DNA of 64,000 nucleotides from Symbiotaphrina buchneri (lineage: Eukaryota > Ascomycota > Symbiotaphrinales > Symbiotaphrinaceae). Shown in pieces: positions 1 through 10,965 of this stretch. The notes below the pieces were generated by a model, which saw nothing but the letters and a program-made list of their open reading frames with translations, did not search any database and had not been told where the DNA came from. A program made the position numbers and the translations under genes. The first letter of the stretch is position 1. Every line of letters begins with the position of its first letter. The DNA is taken from the NCBI GenBank assembly GCA_001599915.1, contig BCIG01000028.1:186001-250000 (forward strand), written 5' to 3'.

Positions 1-426
1 ACTTGATGCCCCTGTTAAAGATAGGAGCACCGGAATGACCGTGTCATTCGTGGCAAACTTAGCAGCTCTTGCACGAGTCAGCAAGGCATGAGCGCTCTGC
101 ACACAGTCCATACCTCTTGGGAGCCTCCATGCATATCGGTGGAACAATGCCTCGGTATAGTGAACGAACGCCTCCGGTCCGCACGATGTCCTTCACGCTC
201 TCAATCACTCCCAGATTCGTCTTGTCGACCTGAAGCATCTTGCGCGTCTTGACCTGCATTCGAAAGCTACACATCAGCATGCCACCCTCCATTCTTGAGC
301 CCGCGCCATTGGAGTTACACTTACAGTATCCAGGGGATACATGATCAGGATCTCTGTGAGGCCTGCAGCCCCACCGGCGAGCACAGCCATGTGGCCAGCG
401 ACCTGCTTTCTAGGAGGACGAGCCAT
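1..426 (-). CDS. Mitochondrial 2-oxodicarboxylate carrier-like protein, 5' part (runs off left edge)
   Basis: Mitochondrial carrier (SLC25) that would exchange 2-oxoadipate/2-oxoglutarate-type dicarboxylates across the inner membrane. Spliced exons read 325-426, 114-253 and 1-67. Together they give the first carrier repeat: a helix with GGAAGLTEILIMYPLDT, then VKTR at the splice (PxD..K/R signature), a matrix segment with GVIESVKDIVRTGGVRSLYRG, then MEAPKRAAKFATND. The MEAPKR(A)xKFA signature is what points to the yeast Odc1/Odc2 branch rather than other carriers. Both introns have GT-AG ends and the frame is kept. The start is uncertain: the ATG at 424-426 is used here, but a GTAAGT donor at 520-521 and an acceptor next to 436 suggest an extra upstream exon ending at 522, beside the poly-C run. 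The remaining two carrier repeats lie outside the window. Confidence 0.72.
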
Positions 427-555
427 GACTTGTTTCTGGGGATATCGAGCTCCGGCGCAACAACCTGCTGCTGCTGTCCGTCATCTGGGATGGAGTATGC
501 CAGATAGTGAAGAGTACTTACCAGCATGGCCAGAATGCCAGCTTCCGCGCCCAGC

Positions 556-557
<2 letters not shown>

Positions 558-602
<45 letters not shown>
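558..602. repeat. 45-nt poly-C homopolymer
   Basis: An uninterrupted run of 45 C residues (poly-G on the carrier's coding strand). It lies just upstream of a candidate first exon (donor at 520-521) of the carrier gene, so in the promoter, the 5' UTR or the very start of the coding region. Open reading through it as poly-Gly or poly-Pro is an artefact of the homopolymer. Runs this long are rare in fungal genomes and hard to sequence, so the true length is uncertain. Confidence 0.95.
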
Positions 603-606
<4 letters not shown>

Positions 607-1050
607 ATCTCGGAGACTGTCCGGCGAGGGCTATGAGGAAGCACATCAGGGCTTCTGCGGCGCGTTCCGCTTCTCCTAATCGAACAGAGCTTGGGGAGAC
701 CAGGAAGCTTGTGCTTGTGCTTGCAGGGTTCCCTCCTCGTCCTTACGCTCCGGACAGCTCTTCCGACGGCCGACCGAAGGCGGGTCGAGAGGCAAGACGA
801 GCGACAACTCTGTATTCTGTGCCCGTAAGGTACCTTACCTTACCTAGGGACTTCTACGGAATACCACATACTACTGCTAGGGTGCGGGCTTAGCTTGGCG
901 GGGCTGGCGAACGGGGACTTGTCGGTCTCGGCCAAAGTGCCCCGAACCCGCCGTCCCGACACGGTTTCAATCCAGTTTCAGACGCAGATTTCGCAGCTTG
1001 CCGCAAGTCTTTCCGAACTTCACCTAACGTGAAATGGAGTTTTCAAAGAC
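603..1050. other. Intergenic, G+C-normal
   Basis: No gene seen. It contains a GGTACCTTACCTTACC word around 826-846, a motif that recurs in gaps across the window. It probably holds the carrier promoter. It ends where the sequence switches abruptly to A+T-rich. Confidence 0.6.
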
Positions 1051-2280
1051 TGGGCTTCAACTTATTTTATAATAGAATGATATCATATATCTTTTTTAGA
1101 ACTTTTATGATATAACTAACCTTTAAGTTATAACCTTAATATAACTTTTTTTCAACAACCTATCCTTTAAATGACAAGTTATAAATAAAATAATCCTTAG
1201 ATGTAAGTTGTAAAATCTTTATATCTTGTTATCATTCTGATTATACCTAAGGTTCTTTAATTTATTCAATAATGGATTAGATGAATGGTGCCTCCAAGGG
1301 GATCCCATAGAGAGAAGAAGAGAATAAGGGATTTTGTACATCTTCAGCCTGGGTGGGGGATTACTCCGACGAAGGGTGCTACATGGAGCGCGTCCATATT
1401 TTGATGGAGGGGAGCAGGAAAAGCTGCTACCGGAGAGACGAAGATCCGTGCGAGCCGTACCGATTTGCCCTAGCGTGCCAGAGTTTGAAGCAATAGTGTC
1501 CTCCGCAGCGTTAAGAGCGGCAAGACGAGCAGAAGACTTGTGAGAGGGTCGAAGGGGAGAAACCTCCAAAAACGGCGACGGAAACCTCTGATTCTGGAGG
1601 CGAGTTCTCCGGGAGGCAGACTATAGAGGTAGGTATGTGACTGTGCACTATGCTGCACTTCTACCGTTCTACGCCGCCTAAATCGTCAAAGGCGAAATCT
1701 GTTGATCCTTCTCCTGAATAGCTTGAACCTCCGGTCTCTATTTCATGCGAAGCCATACTGTGTCGAATCCATCCTTCCTAGATACGGATTGAAGTTGGGC
1801 AACAGGAGTCGGGATGGAATTAAGCACAGGGAGAGAGCTCGAGAATGGACTTGTCACGACCACACGTCGGCAGGAGGAAGGACAACAAGAAGGGGTGAAA
1901 TAGACTCGTGCTGCTTCTCCTGAGTTCAAGGTGATGACATGGCTTAAGCTTAATTCGACCGACCATCGTCCTGTGTTATAAGGGCTGAGATACTCGCAAT
2001 CCCGTTTCATGCTTATCCACCTCCTTATAAGAAAAATGGTTCTACGAAGAGTGTCAGCATCTGGTAATCCTCCAGGACCGTTATCCCCAAACCCAGCCAG
2101 TGCACATACTGAAGGAATGCATGCAAACATTCCGAGGCACAAACACCGAGTCACTTACATGAGGCTATCGTTGTTCAACATGATCACTGTGGACGCGTTA
2201 CTTGCTGAGCTTTTGCTGACCGTACCACTTCGCATTCAGACATTTTTAAATGCTGACCTTGCCGGCCTGTGCAAACCACT
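1051..2280. other. Mixed A+T-rich and normal DNA with coding-like remnant, no supported gene
   Basis: Bases 1051-1260 are very A+T-rich, then 1270-2270 returns to normal composition before the large island begins. On the minus strand around 1290-1660 there is an open stretch rich in Ser, Arg and Ala (containing SSARLAALNAAED and SSFSCSPPSKYGRAP) without an identifiable domain or a clean start. A GTAAGT donor near 2156 and a TTCCTTCAG near 2110 on the minus strand look like one intron, but the exons either side do not extend far. It could be the broken end of a host gene interrupted by the island. I do not recognise the family. Confidence 0.3.
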
Positions 2281-5200
2281 GGCTAGAAGAATTAGGTTTA
2301 TTATTTTAAATTTCGTTTTAGAAGCTTTTTTAAGCTTTAATTTTCATTTTTATAGTTAGAACTTAACTTACTTTTAACTTTCTACTTTATATAGCTTTTA
2401 ACTGTTTAATTACATTTTATCTATTAACTCTATTATTAAATCTATTAATTCTATTATAAATTCTATTATTTTATCTAATTCTAGATTAGAATAATAAAAC
2501 CTATAACTAAAACAATAGCAAGTAAGTTTAATTTATCTAAAAAGCTCTAAAAACATAGTTAATTAACTAATCTAGCTAATTTTATTTCTGTTTAAATATC
2601 TAATTAAGAAAAAATAAAAAATAACTTAAAAAAGAAATCTAATTTAAAAAATATTTAATAAAAAGCAGTTTATCTTATTAAACAGACTTTCTCTAATAGA
2701 ATATTAAAGTTACTTTAATTATTAACTATGTACTTATTTAATTAATATTTAGAAAGTAAATATTGTTTTTAAATATATAGAAAAAGAATATTTCTATAAG
2801 TAAATTGTTAATATTAAATTAAAACTATTGTGTTAAAGTAGTTAAAGGTAGGTAGATAATCATTGAATCAAATAGGAAAATAGGTAGAAAGATATGCTAT
2901 AAGGTATTATCATTATAATATAATGAAAACATATAAACCTAACGAAAAACAAAGTTTTTAAATGGTCTAAAACATATAGATAACTTACTATAATAACATA
3001 ATATAAACTCCTATATAAATAGCATAAAACCCTTATAGAAAAAAGGTCTAGAATTCATTAACTGGTATATAAACTCTCTATCTGATTGTTAAAGACAAAA
3101 AAATATTATTATAAATACAAAGTACTGGAAAAACATTGTTCTGTTTCAGTTTTAACCCAGGCTATATTGTTTAGCTGTTGTAGAAAAAAATAAAACGCTT
3201 TTTTCTTTACTATATACATCTATCCTTATTAAATAATCATCTTTTGATCATCAAACAGGCTGAAAAAAACGTTGTTATACCTTTAGAAGATCATTACTAG
3301 CTGTATCGATATTCTATTGTATTATCTGCATATTAAGGTAGGTAGGATTATCTTTCCTAAGGCTCTGTAACTTCTTTAGGCGGTTTTTATTTATAGTGTT
3401 CCAATATAACTTATTGTTAAAGGTGTTCTTTTCTGCTTACCAGGCTATTACCCAAGCTTTTAGCATCATCTTGACAGCTATCCTTCTCTACTCTTTGATA
3501 AAAGCCCTAAGGCCTTCTATGGCCTTTCCTATAACCATGTCTCTTTACATGATAACGGCTAAGGAGTCCTAGCAACAACGTTCAACGAACGTATCAAAAA
3601 GGGTCCTTAAGCCTGTAACTTCAACAACAGCTGGAAAACAATAAGGTATTAAGCTATATAGGTTGGCTAAGCTAGAAGAAGTAATAAAAGGAGCAACAAG
3701 GTCCTTATGCATTATAGAAAACTCTAACCAGGTATTACTTTTAATCGTTTTAAATGTTTTATAATTGTTTTAAATAATGATATACCAAGGCAACATTGTT
3801 CTTTATACCCTGGTCAACAACCCTTTTGTTCTATAAGGCAGGCAGGGTAGCGATACATAGATTTCTCCCTTTTTGTAAAGAACAGTTATCCAATCAATAT
3901 TGAAATCGATAGTATCTAAAGGGGTAAACAGCTTGTTGGTAATCTTATGCATAAAGCCATCTTTGGCCAGACCCTGTGTTTTAACCTAAGTCTATCAGCT
4001 AGCAAGATAACAATAAAGCTTTAAGAGCACTTTAATGCAATTAGAACTGTTCTTATTATCATAGGAAATAGAGTCCTAGATCATATTACCGCTATGTCTA
4101 TCATAAAACAATCATGGTATATTGATATTGATATACTGAAAATAGGTGTTATCATTCTTAACTATATATTTTACATAGTAAGGATAGCTGATTAGCTATC
4201 AATGATAATCAGGGTATAATAAAACATAAATAACATAATAAAGAAGATCTTAACATATAACTTACTAAATGATGTTATATACCATATTTTAAATCTACCT
4301 AAGGTTTTTCTGATTCCTTAGTTTATACAGGTAATACTGATATATAGAGAATTCTATAGCTGTAATTTCAGTAATAATAATGAACTTAATACCTGGAACT
4401 TCTATTAAAATGTCCTATCAATAGGTAAAAACACCAGGGATATTGATTATTCTATCCTTGTAAAACTTTTCCCAAATCTTAAGCTTAAGAAACCAAAAAT
4501 CAAACAGCTTTTTATAGATAATATCAACCATTTAGAACTCTAAAGGCTAGCTATATAAAAAACAGTATATATCTATAGCATCAGATAGCTATACCCTTTG
4601 ATCAACTTGTTAAAACTAATTATAGTTAAGCCTTGCTTTAAGATCATCAAGATTGTTCTTTTTACAGTGAATTTTTACTAAGTAAACCTTTAATTCTTAT
4701 CAATCAATTCTTCTGATATATAAACTAAAGTATAAACCAAACATTCAGGTATGCTTATAATAAACATTATTATACCTTATATAAAAGTTAAACAATCATA
4801 TCATTTTAAAGAATAACATTCATTTTTTAGATTAAACCTTTTTCTTCCAGGCTAATAACATCTTTTAAGCATATTTACATGTTTAGATTAGTTCTTTTTT
4901 ATTTAACATATTATGCCTATACCTGATATCCTTTATTGCTTTTGTTATCATAGGGTTCTAATCTTGTAAACATATAGCCAATAATAATATAAAGAAAGAA
5001 AGGATGTTTATTATAGTAGTAGAACAGCTTGCAAAAGCTTTTCCAATCGGTGTTTATATTCTTTTTTGTTGTAAACAACTAGGTTGATTTCCTATACCAG
5101 GTATAGGAAATCCGGCTTTACCTGCTAGCAATCTTAAGGATATCACTAAGACTCTTGGTAAACCTAAAGCTCTTGATAAGCTTATAGAAGCTTTTGACAA

Positions 5201-6100
5201 GCTTGTAGGATTTCTTAGTAAGCCTATTGCATCAAGAGAACCAGCTAAAGACTTTGTCTTAGAACTTAACATAAAGGGCCTTTATTGTAACATCTTGTTT
5301 TCTTCTTTAACTTCATCAAGAATCCTGTTTTACCTAATGACAACCTCTTATAAAAAGCCTGTTTAACCTATTTCAAAGCTATATTTCCCTAGTTCTTCCT
5401 GTATTATCTTGTCTGATAGAGTTTCTCTACTTTATACCTTCTTTTAATCTGTAGTTTAGAATGTCTTTGTTGTTGATTGCCTATAGGTAGGATTGGCAAT
5501 ATAGTAAAGTATAGCTTAATTAACTCATACCTAAACCAATGCCTAGGGTACAGTTTATAATACTCTTTATATAATATCCAGCTGGTTATATATCAAAACA
5601 GTAAACAGGTATTAACAGGCCTTTATGATGTTTGAAGTTTTACCAATAGTATTCTTTATCATGATAGCCTGATTGCAGTTATTTCATGCTGTATCAGTAT
5701 AGCTTATCATTGTCTTCTATTCTAACTGAAACTTTACAGCCTTTTTATATCATTTCTAGAATCCATTTGTTTATACATAGTTCTAGAATGTTTTTATCAT
5801 CTTTAACATGTTTTAAGCTATAGGAGTTATTTATTCAACAACATCCTATTATATCTGATATTGTTGTTCTTTAAGGATCTGTATTAAATACTTAATTAAC
5901 TTTTGTATATTCTGAAAACCCTTATCATTATAGCTGATCATCAGTGTTTCTTGCTGTATAACATCATAGGTAAGGTTTAATACTGAGTCTTTAGCAGTTA
6001 TAGTTGCTAACCTTGTCTGTTATTGTTCAGGTAAATCCTGAACAACTTGTCTTCCCTTATCTAACTGCTGTTTTAAAGATATGATGATATCTTTAATATG
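2281..6100. repeat. A+T-rich RIP-like island, unclassified decayed repeat
   Basis: Dense TA-rich sequence; 60-base lines I counted run from about 13% to 40% G+C. This pattern is expected where C-to-T mutation of both strands (RIP) has hit duplicated DNA. On the minus strand, protein-like but broken patches appear near 3480-3720 and 5800-6030. I could not match them to reverse transcriptase, integrase or a DDE transposase by eye. A patch at about 5090-5290 is open on both strands and less A+T-rich than its surroundings. It adjoins the gypsy fossil to the right and may belong to the same or another element. Confidence 0.6.
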
Positions 6101-8650
6101 TTTTTACAAGTAATAAGGATAGATAATATTAAAAAAAAGGAAAATAGTAAAAAGAACAATATCTATCTAAAGTATAAAGGTTGAAAGTTTTAAAAGAAAT
6201 AAAAAGATAGAAAGCCTACTTTATTTTCCAAAGGCTTAATAAGAATAAGATAAATAAGTTCTAAAATAAAAAACATAAAACCTATAATAAAAGCCAATTA
6301 TAAAGGTTAAACAAAGAAAAGGTAAAAAAAAGTAAATTCTGTAAATAATCTCCTAGTTATCATTATTGCTAGTTGTATACCTTATATTGTTATCTTTATA
6401 GTATTATTATTGTAAATTTTTAATTATTAAAGATTTCAGTAAGATATTAAATATGCTTTATCTGTTTATCAATACCTTCCTACTGGTCAATGTTGTTATC
6501 CTTTTCCTTTTTGCTGATATTGTTTTCTTTTTTGTTAAACATTTTACTATTTGTTCTTTATAATGAAAATAAATAAAATCAAGTATGAAAAAAAGGTTCT
6601 TTATCCCCTTCTACTATATTAATCATTCCTTAGCTAACAAAAGGTATATACAGATAATACAGCTTTAATTGATTTCTTATAAACATGTTTTTAAAACGGT
6701 TTTTATTAAATTCTTTTAAAAGGTAAGTATCTTTTTTAATAATCATACTATATATACAATAAGATCCTAACCATCAGAACTGAAGCTTTGTTGATAGGTT
6801 TTTATTAAGCTTTATATTATATAACAATATCAAGGTACCTATAAATAAGATTTTTTATTATAGTTAATATGCCTTATTAAAAGAATCCTTCTCCTGTATA
6901 CAAGCTTTCTGAAGATATAGGTATATTATCTTCATATCTTTATCTTGAAATTATAGCTGATAAGCCTATATAGCAAATAGGTCTGTTATTAAAGCTATCT
7001 TATTCTATGAAAGGATCTGTCAGGTAGGGATATCTAGTTCAATAGACAGAATAGTATCTTGACCATGATTTAGATAGAACGATATATATCCAGTACTTAT
7101 TTATACAGTTGTTTAATCTGTAAATAATACTGTTAAAAGATTCTTTATCTATGGTCCAAGCTTATTGGCTATTATCTTAGAAAGGGTATCTATGATAGGC
7201 TTATAATCATGTTTAATTATACCATTTGCCTAGGAGTGATAGGTTGATATCAGCACCTGTTTGATATTTATAGGCCAATAGCAGCTCTATCATTTTATCT
7301 TTGTTCTCCAGCCTATTATCGATAACCAGGCGTTTGAAACAGCCATGTTTATATACAATGTCCTTCTAAAGATTGTAATAGCTTTCAAGTTAATGCTCCT
7401 TAAGACTTAAGCTTTAGCCTATTTGCTGAAATCATACCTTATAACAACTAGATACTCCTTATCAGCGTTTTTTAGCATATATACTATGTTAAGTCCTATT
7501 TTCCTTTATAACTGTAAAACGTATATAGGATATAATAGCTTTTCTAAGTGTTTACTAACCTGTTGCTAATATTCATTATAGGTTTTAACCTGCTTTTTAA
7601 CATCAGAATATAACCTATTCCATTAATAGCAATCAGTAATACGATATTAGGTAGCCTTCTTGTCCTTATAGCCGGATTCATTGTATAATGTTGTTATAAT
7701 CTGTTATCGTTCTTTAGGTTTATCAACCACCTGTTGTATAGGTACATTCTTTCTTCTTTTATAAAACAGGTAATATTGTATATTATAAAGCGTTTAATCT
7801 TCTTCCTAAACCTGTTTAAATTATGTTATTTAACACTTTTTAGCTAAGATAATATAATAAGATAATGTATTATCTTTTTTAATTTCTCTAAGTAGCTATC
7901 TTTAAAAGAGCTTATTATCAGGTTTTTGTTTGTTTATTGTATAGAAATAAATGTTATCTAAATAGTATTTAACTATATTATAATGAAATCATTAATCTTT
8001 TCTTTTTACTTTTTTTATAAGGTTAATAACTGTAAAGGGTTTCTTAAATAGGGTATCAGCTATAATATGCTTTTTTCCTGATATATAATAAACTTTAAAG
8101 TTAAACAGGTAAATCTAGGCTATCTAACAGATTATCAACATATTAAACAAATCAATATCAAAGTGGTTTAATATGATTATAAACATATAAAACAAATATT
8201 ATACAATTAATATTATATTTTTTTTAAATGTTTTTAATACATTATAATATTCTTGTTTTTTAATATTATATTTTTTTTCTATAATGATTATAAACTACTT
8301 TTATACTATATTAGATGCTATCTGCCTGTTTTGATATTAATTTGTATCAATATTGTTCTTTAGTTCTAAAAGCTAGCATCAATACCAAGAATTATCTTCT
8401 TAAAGTCTAGATCATAAGAAAGGTTTATTAAAACTGGTAAAAAGATAAGTTTTTCCTTTAAAAGATCTATAATAACTTGTTCTTTTGATCCTTACTTAAA
8501 GAACATATTCTTCTTTAACAATATATACAATAGTAATATAATTAATAAAAAGAATTTAACCTAAATACAATAATAAATACAGAAAGGATAAAGAAAGAAA
8601 ACACTTATATATTATGTTTATAATAAGCTAGATTATATAACAAGGAATTA
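6100..8650 (-). mobile_element. Ty3/gypsy LTR-retrotransposon fossil, 3' part (minus orientation)
   Basis: Fossil copy, badly broken with many breaks. In minus-strand order I recognise the end of the reverse transcriptase region and the RNase H start (about 8650-8340, with the acidic IDAS motif and the preceding KEKL..PVLI segment). Next come the RNase H/connection (about 8300-8000), the integrase core (about 7400-7150, with the RLVIDN.LENK segment typical of fungal gypsy integrases) and the integrase C-terminal segment (about 6850-6640, with WLG.Y and KGTYLL words). The stretch 6100-6600 would be the 3' untranslated/LTR side, but I could not define an LTR. The heavy decay and A+T bias suggest an old, RIP-inactivated copy. 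Confidence 0.75.
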
Positions 8651-10640
8651 CAGATTTTAAGAAATAATACCCTGATCTTAATTAAATATTCTAAAATAAT
8701 AATTAATTAGTTTTTAAAAAGAAAAAGATTTAAATAAATATAATCTTTCTAACTTTAACAAAAAAGAAATAGAAAAACTTTAATAAAATATAAATAATAA
8801 TTAAAAAAAGGTTAACAAAAGAATTAAGAAAATCAAGAAAAGATTTCAAAGATTTAATTATAATAAAGAAGAATAAAATTTTAATATCTAAGTAAAAAAA
8901 GAAAGAAAGAACCTGATAAAGATGCTAATTAAGATAAAATTAATAAAGATATTAATTAAAAAAAATCCATTTCTTATATCAATAAAAACTTATGAAAACT
9001 AGTTATAAAAAACAAAAAAGGACTTTTTCAAGTAATTTAAAAGCTAAAACACTTTTATTAGACAGGAGATAATATTCTAGATATTATTATTTAATATTTA
9101 AAAGAACATTAGATATTTATTAAAAACAATATAAAAACATTGTTATTAAGATAACATTCTTAATAAGAACTAATTGATTAATTCTAAAGAATTGTTAAAG
9201 AATTAAAATAACTAAAAACAGATAGAAAATAACTTTTAAGAAATATTATCAGTATTTTATTATTAGAGTTAAAAGAAACTTAACAATATCTGTAAGGATT
9301 TAACAGATATAATATATATTATTAATTATTATTTAAAGATTTAATAACAAGAAAAGATATTAAAATAAAGTTTATAAAAGAGAATCTAGATGATATGTTA
9401 TAAACTATAATCCTTACCTTATATTTAAAGAAAGAAATAAATCTTTAAATATATCTTAACAACATTAGAAAAGATAAAAAAAGACAAGGTTTTTATTCTA
9501 AAGATATAGATAAATAATAAAGACTTTAAGTCTTAATAATATTAAAAGAACTTAACATTATAAAAGAATTATTTATTATATTAATAATTATCAATAGATT
9601 AATAACTATAACTATAATTAACTTAAAGATAATAAATTTATTTATGTTAGAAAAATTTATAAAACAAAATAATATATTAATAAAAATAAAAGAATAAATA
9701 GAAACATTTATTTAAAGAATTAAGTTAAAAGATTAAAAAGAAGTAAATATAGAAATAATATCATTATCTATAATGATATAATAATATTATAAGGAAATAT
9801 CCTTTAATATAATTAAAATAGTTACTTATTATGTTATATTAAGAATATCTTAATTAAAACATCAAAATCTATCAATTAATTAAAATAAAGAAAAGCTTAA
9901 ACTTAAAAGATCTGAAAGTATTATTAGATTTTAGTTTATATATTAAAGGAAAATAATAACAAATAAAAACTAAAACTAAAAGATAATTAAAATTAATGAT
10001 ATCTTATGTTTAATATAGGTTAAACAGATAATCAACTTAACAGATATCAATATAGATTTAACAGGTTAAAAAGCTAAAGTTAAAAAAGAATAGAATATAT
10101 CTTTGAAAATCTTTAAAGAATATAAAAAATAAAGTAAGTTCTTTTAAGAAAAGATAATGATTATAACATTGTTTAAGTATTAATTATAAAACCATGAAAT
10201 ACCTTTATTTCTAGGGAAAAAACCAACATTTAGATCAATTTACCTATTATCAAAAGATAAACTAAAGGTACTTTATAAGTATCTTGATATTAATCTTAAG
10301 AAAAGATTTATTTAAAAATCTATATTATTAACAAGGTATCTAATATTCTTTATATCAAAAAAGAACAAGAAACTTCAACTTTATATAGATTATCAGAAAC
10401 TTAATAACATTATGATTAAGAATTGATACCTATTATTAAATATCAGAGAATTATAAGATCAGATAACAAGATTAAAGTTCTTTACTTAATAATAATATTT
10501 ATATTCATGGTTTTTATAATTAATAGTATTTACTATTTGGTATTAGAGTTTAAACTATTATTATTATATGTAAACATGTTTTACTATATTAAAAGATTAA
10601 GTATTTGTTAAGATGGAAAAAAACAAAAAGATTTTGATAA
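8651..10640 (+). mobile_element. Ty3/gypsy LTR-retrotransposon fossil, 5' part (plus orientation)
   Basis: Fossil, badly broken with many breaks and extremely A+T-rich. Plus-strand patches near 10200-10430 match the start of a fungal gypsy reverse transcriptase: PIYPLSKDKLK, KKNKKLQLYIDYQKLN and the following IMIKN. The preceding 1.5 kb is in the position of gag and protease but too decayed to assign. It lies back to back with the minus-oriented fossil on its left, so these are either two copies or one rearranged copy. No LTR was identified. Confidence 0.7.
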
Positions 10641-10674
10641 GATGTAATAACTAATAAGATACTAGTTATAATCT

Positions 10675-10833
10675 GGTTTTATTTGGTTTTACCAAACTAG
10701 AGAAAAATACCATTAAACCTAACCAAGTGGTCTTTGGTATCAGATGTACATAACTGTATACCAACTTACCAACCCTGTACCTGGTTAGTACTCAGTTGGT
10801 AAACCATATTGACTGGTAAAACCCATACCAACA
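10675..10833. mobile_element. Fold-back / MITE-like element (imperfect palindrome)
   Basis: The left half (CTGGTTTTATTTGGTTTTAC at the edge, then CTAACCAAGTGG and CTTTGGTATCAG) is matched in order by the reverse complement of the right half (GTATACCAAC, ACCTGGTTAG, AGTTGGTAAACC, GACTGGTAAAAC). This gives a roughly 160-nt imperfect hairpin with an axis near 10750. It has no coding capacity and sits at the right margin of the A+T-rich island. A small non-autonomous DNA transposon is the simplest explanation; target duplications were not resolved. Confidence 0.5.
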
Positions 10834-10965
10834 GCAAGCCTGCGATTTGTCGTAAAGGACGATAACAGCAAGGTTAATTAAAAGTATTATCATACTAACA
10901 TCTAACAGCCGCTGATTCGACCCTACACCCAAATTTGCCCTGAGTGAAACAAATTTGCCCTGGAA

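Noticed and set aside
345-644. Poly-Gly/poly-Pro proteins across the C run
   Set aside because: They are only the translation of the homopolymer; the real carrier exons are read in other frames.
1738-2359. Overlapping open frames of 100+ residues on both strands
   Set aside because: No domain, no ATG for the minus frame (GTG), no supported splicing; kept only as an unresolved remnant region.
5054-5272. 72-residue Leu/Ser-rich minus frame inside the A+T-rich island
   Set aside because: The complementary strand reads equally well and neither shows a recognisable domain; not called as a gene.
10423-10611. Hydrophobic 62-residue plus frame
   Set aside because: It is A+T-rich translation within the gypsy fossil, not a membrane protein gene.
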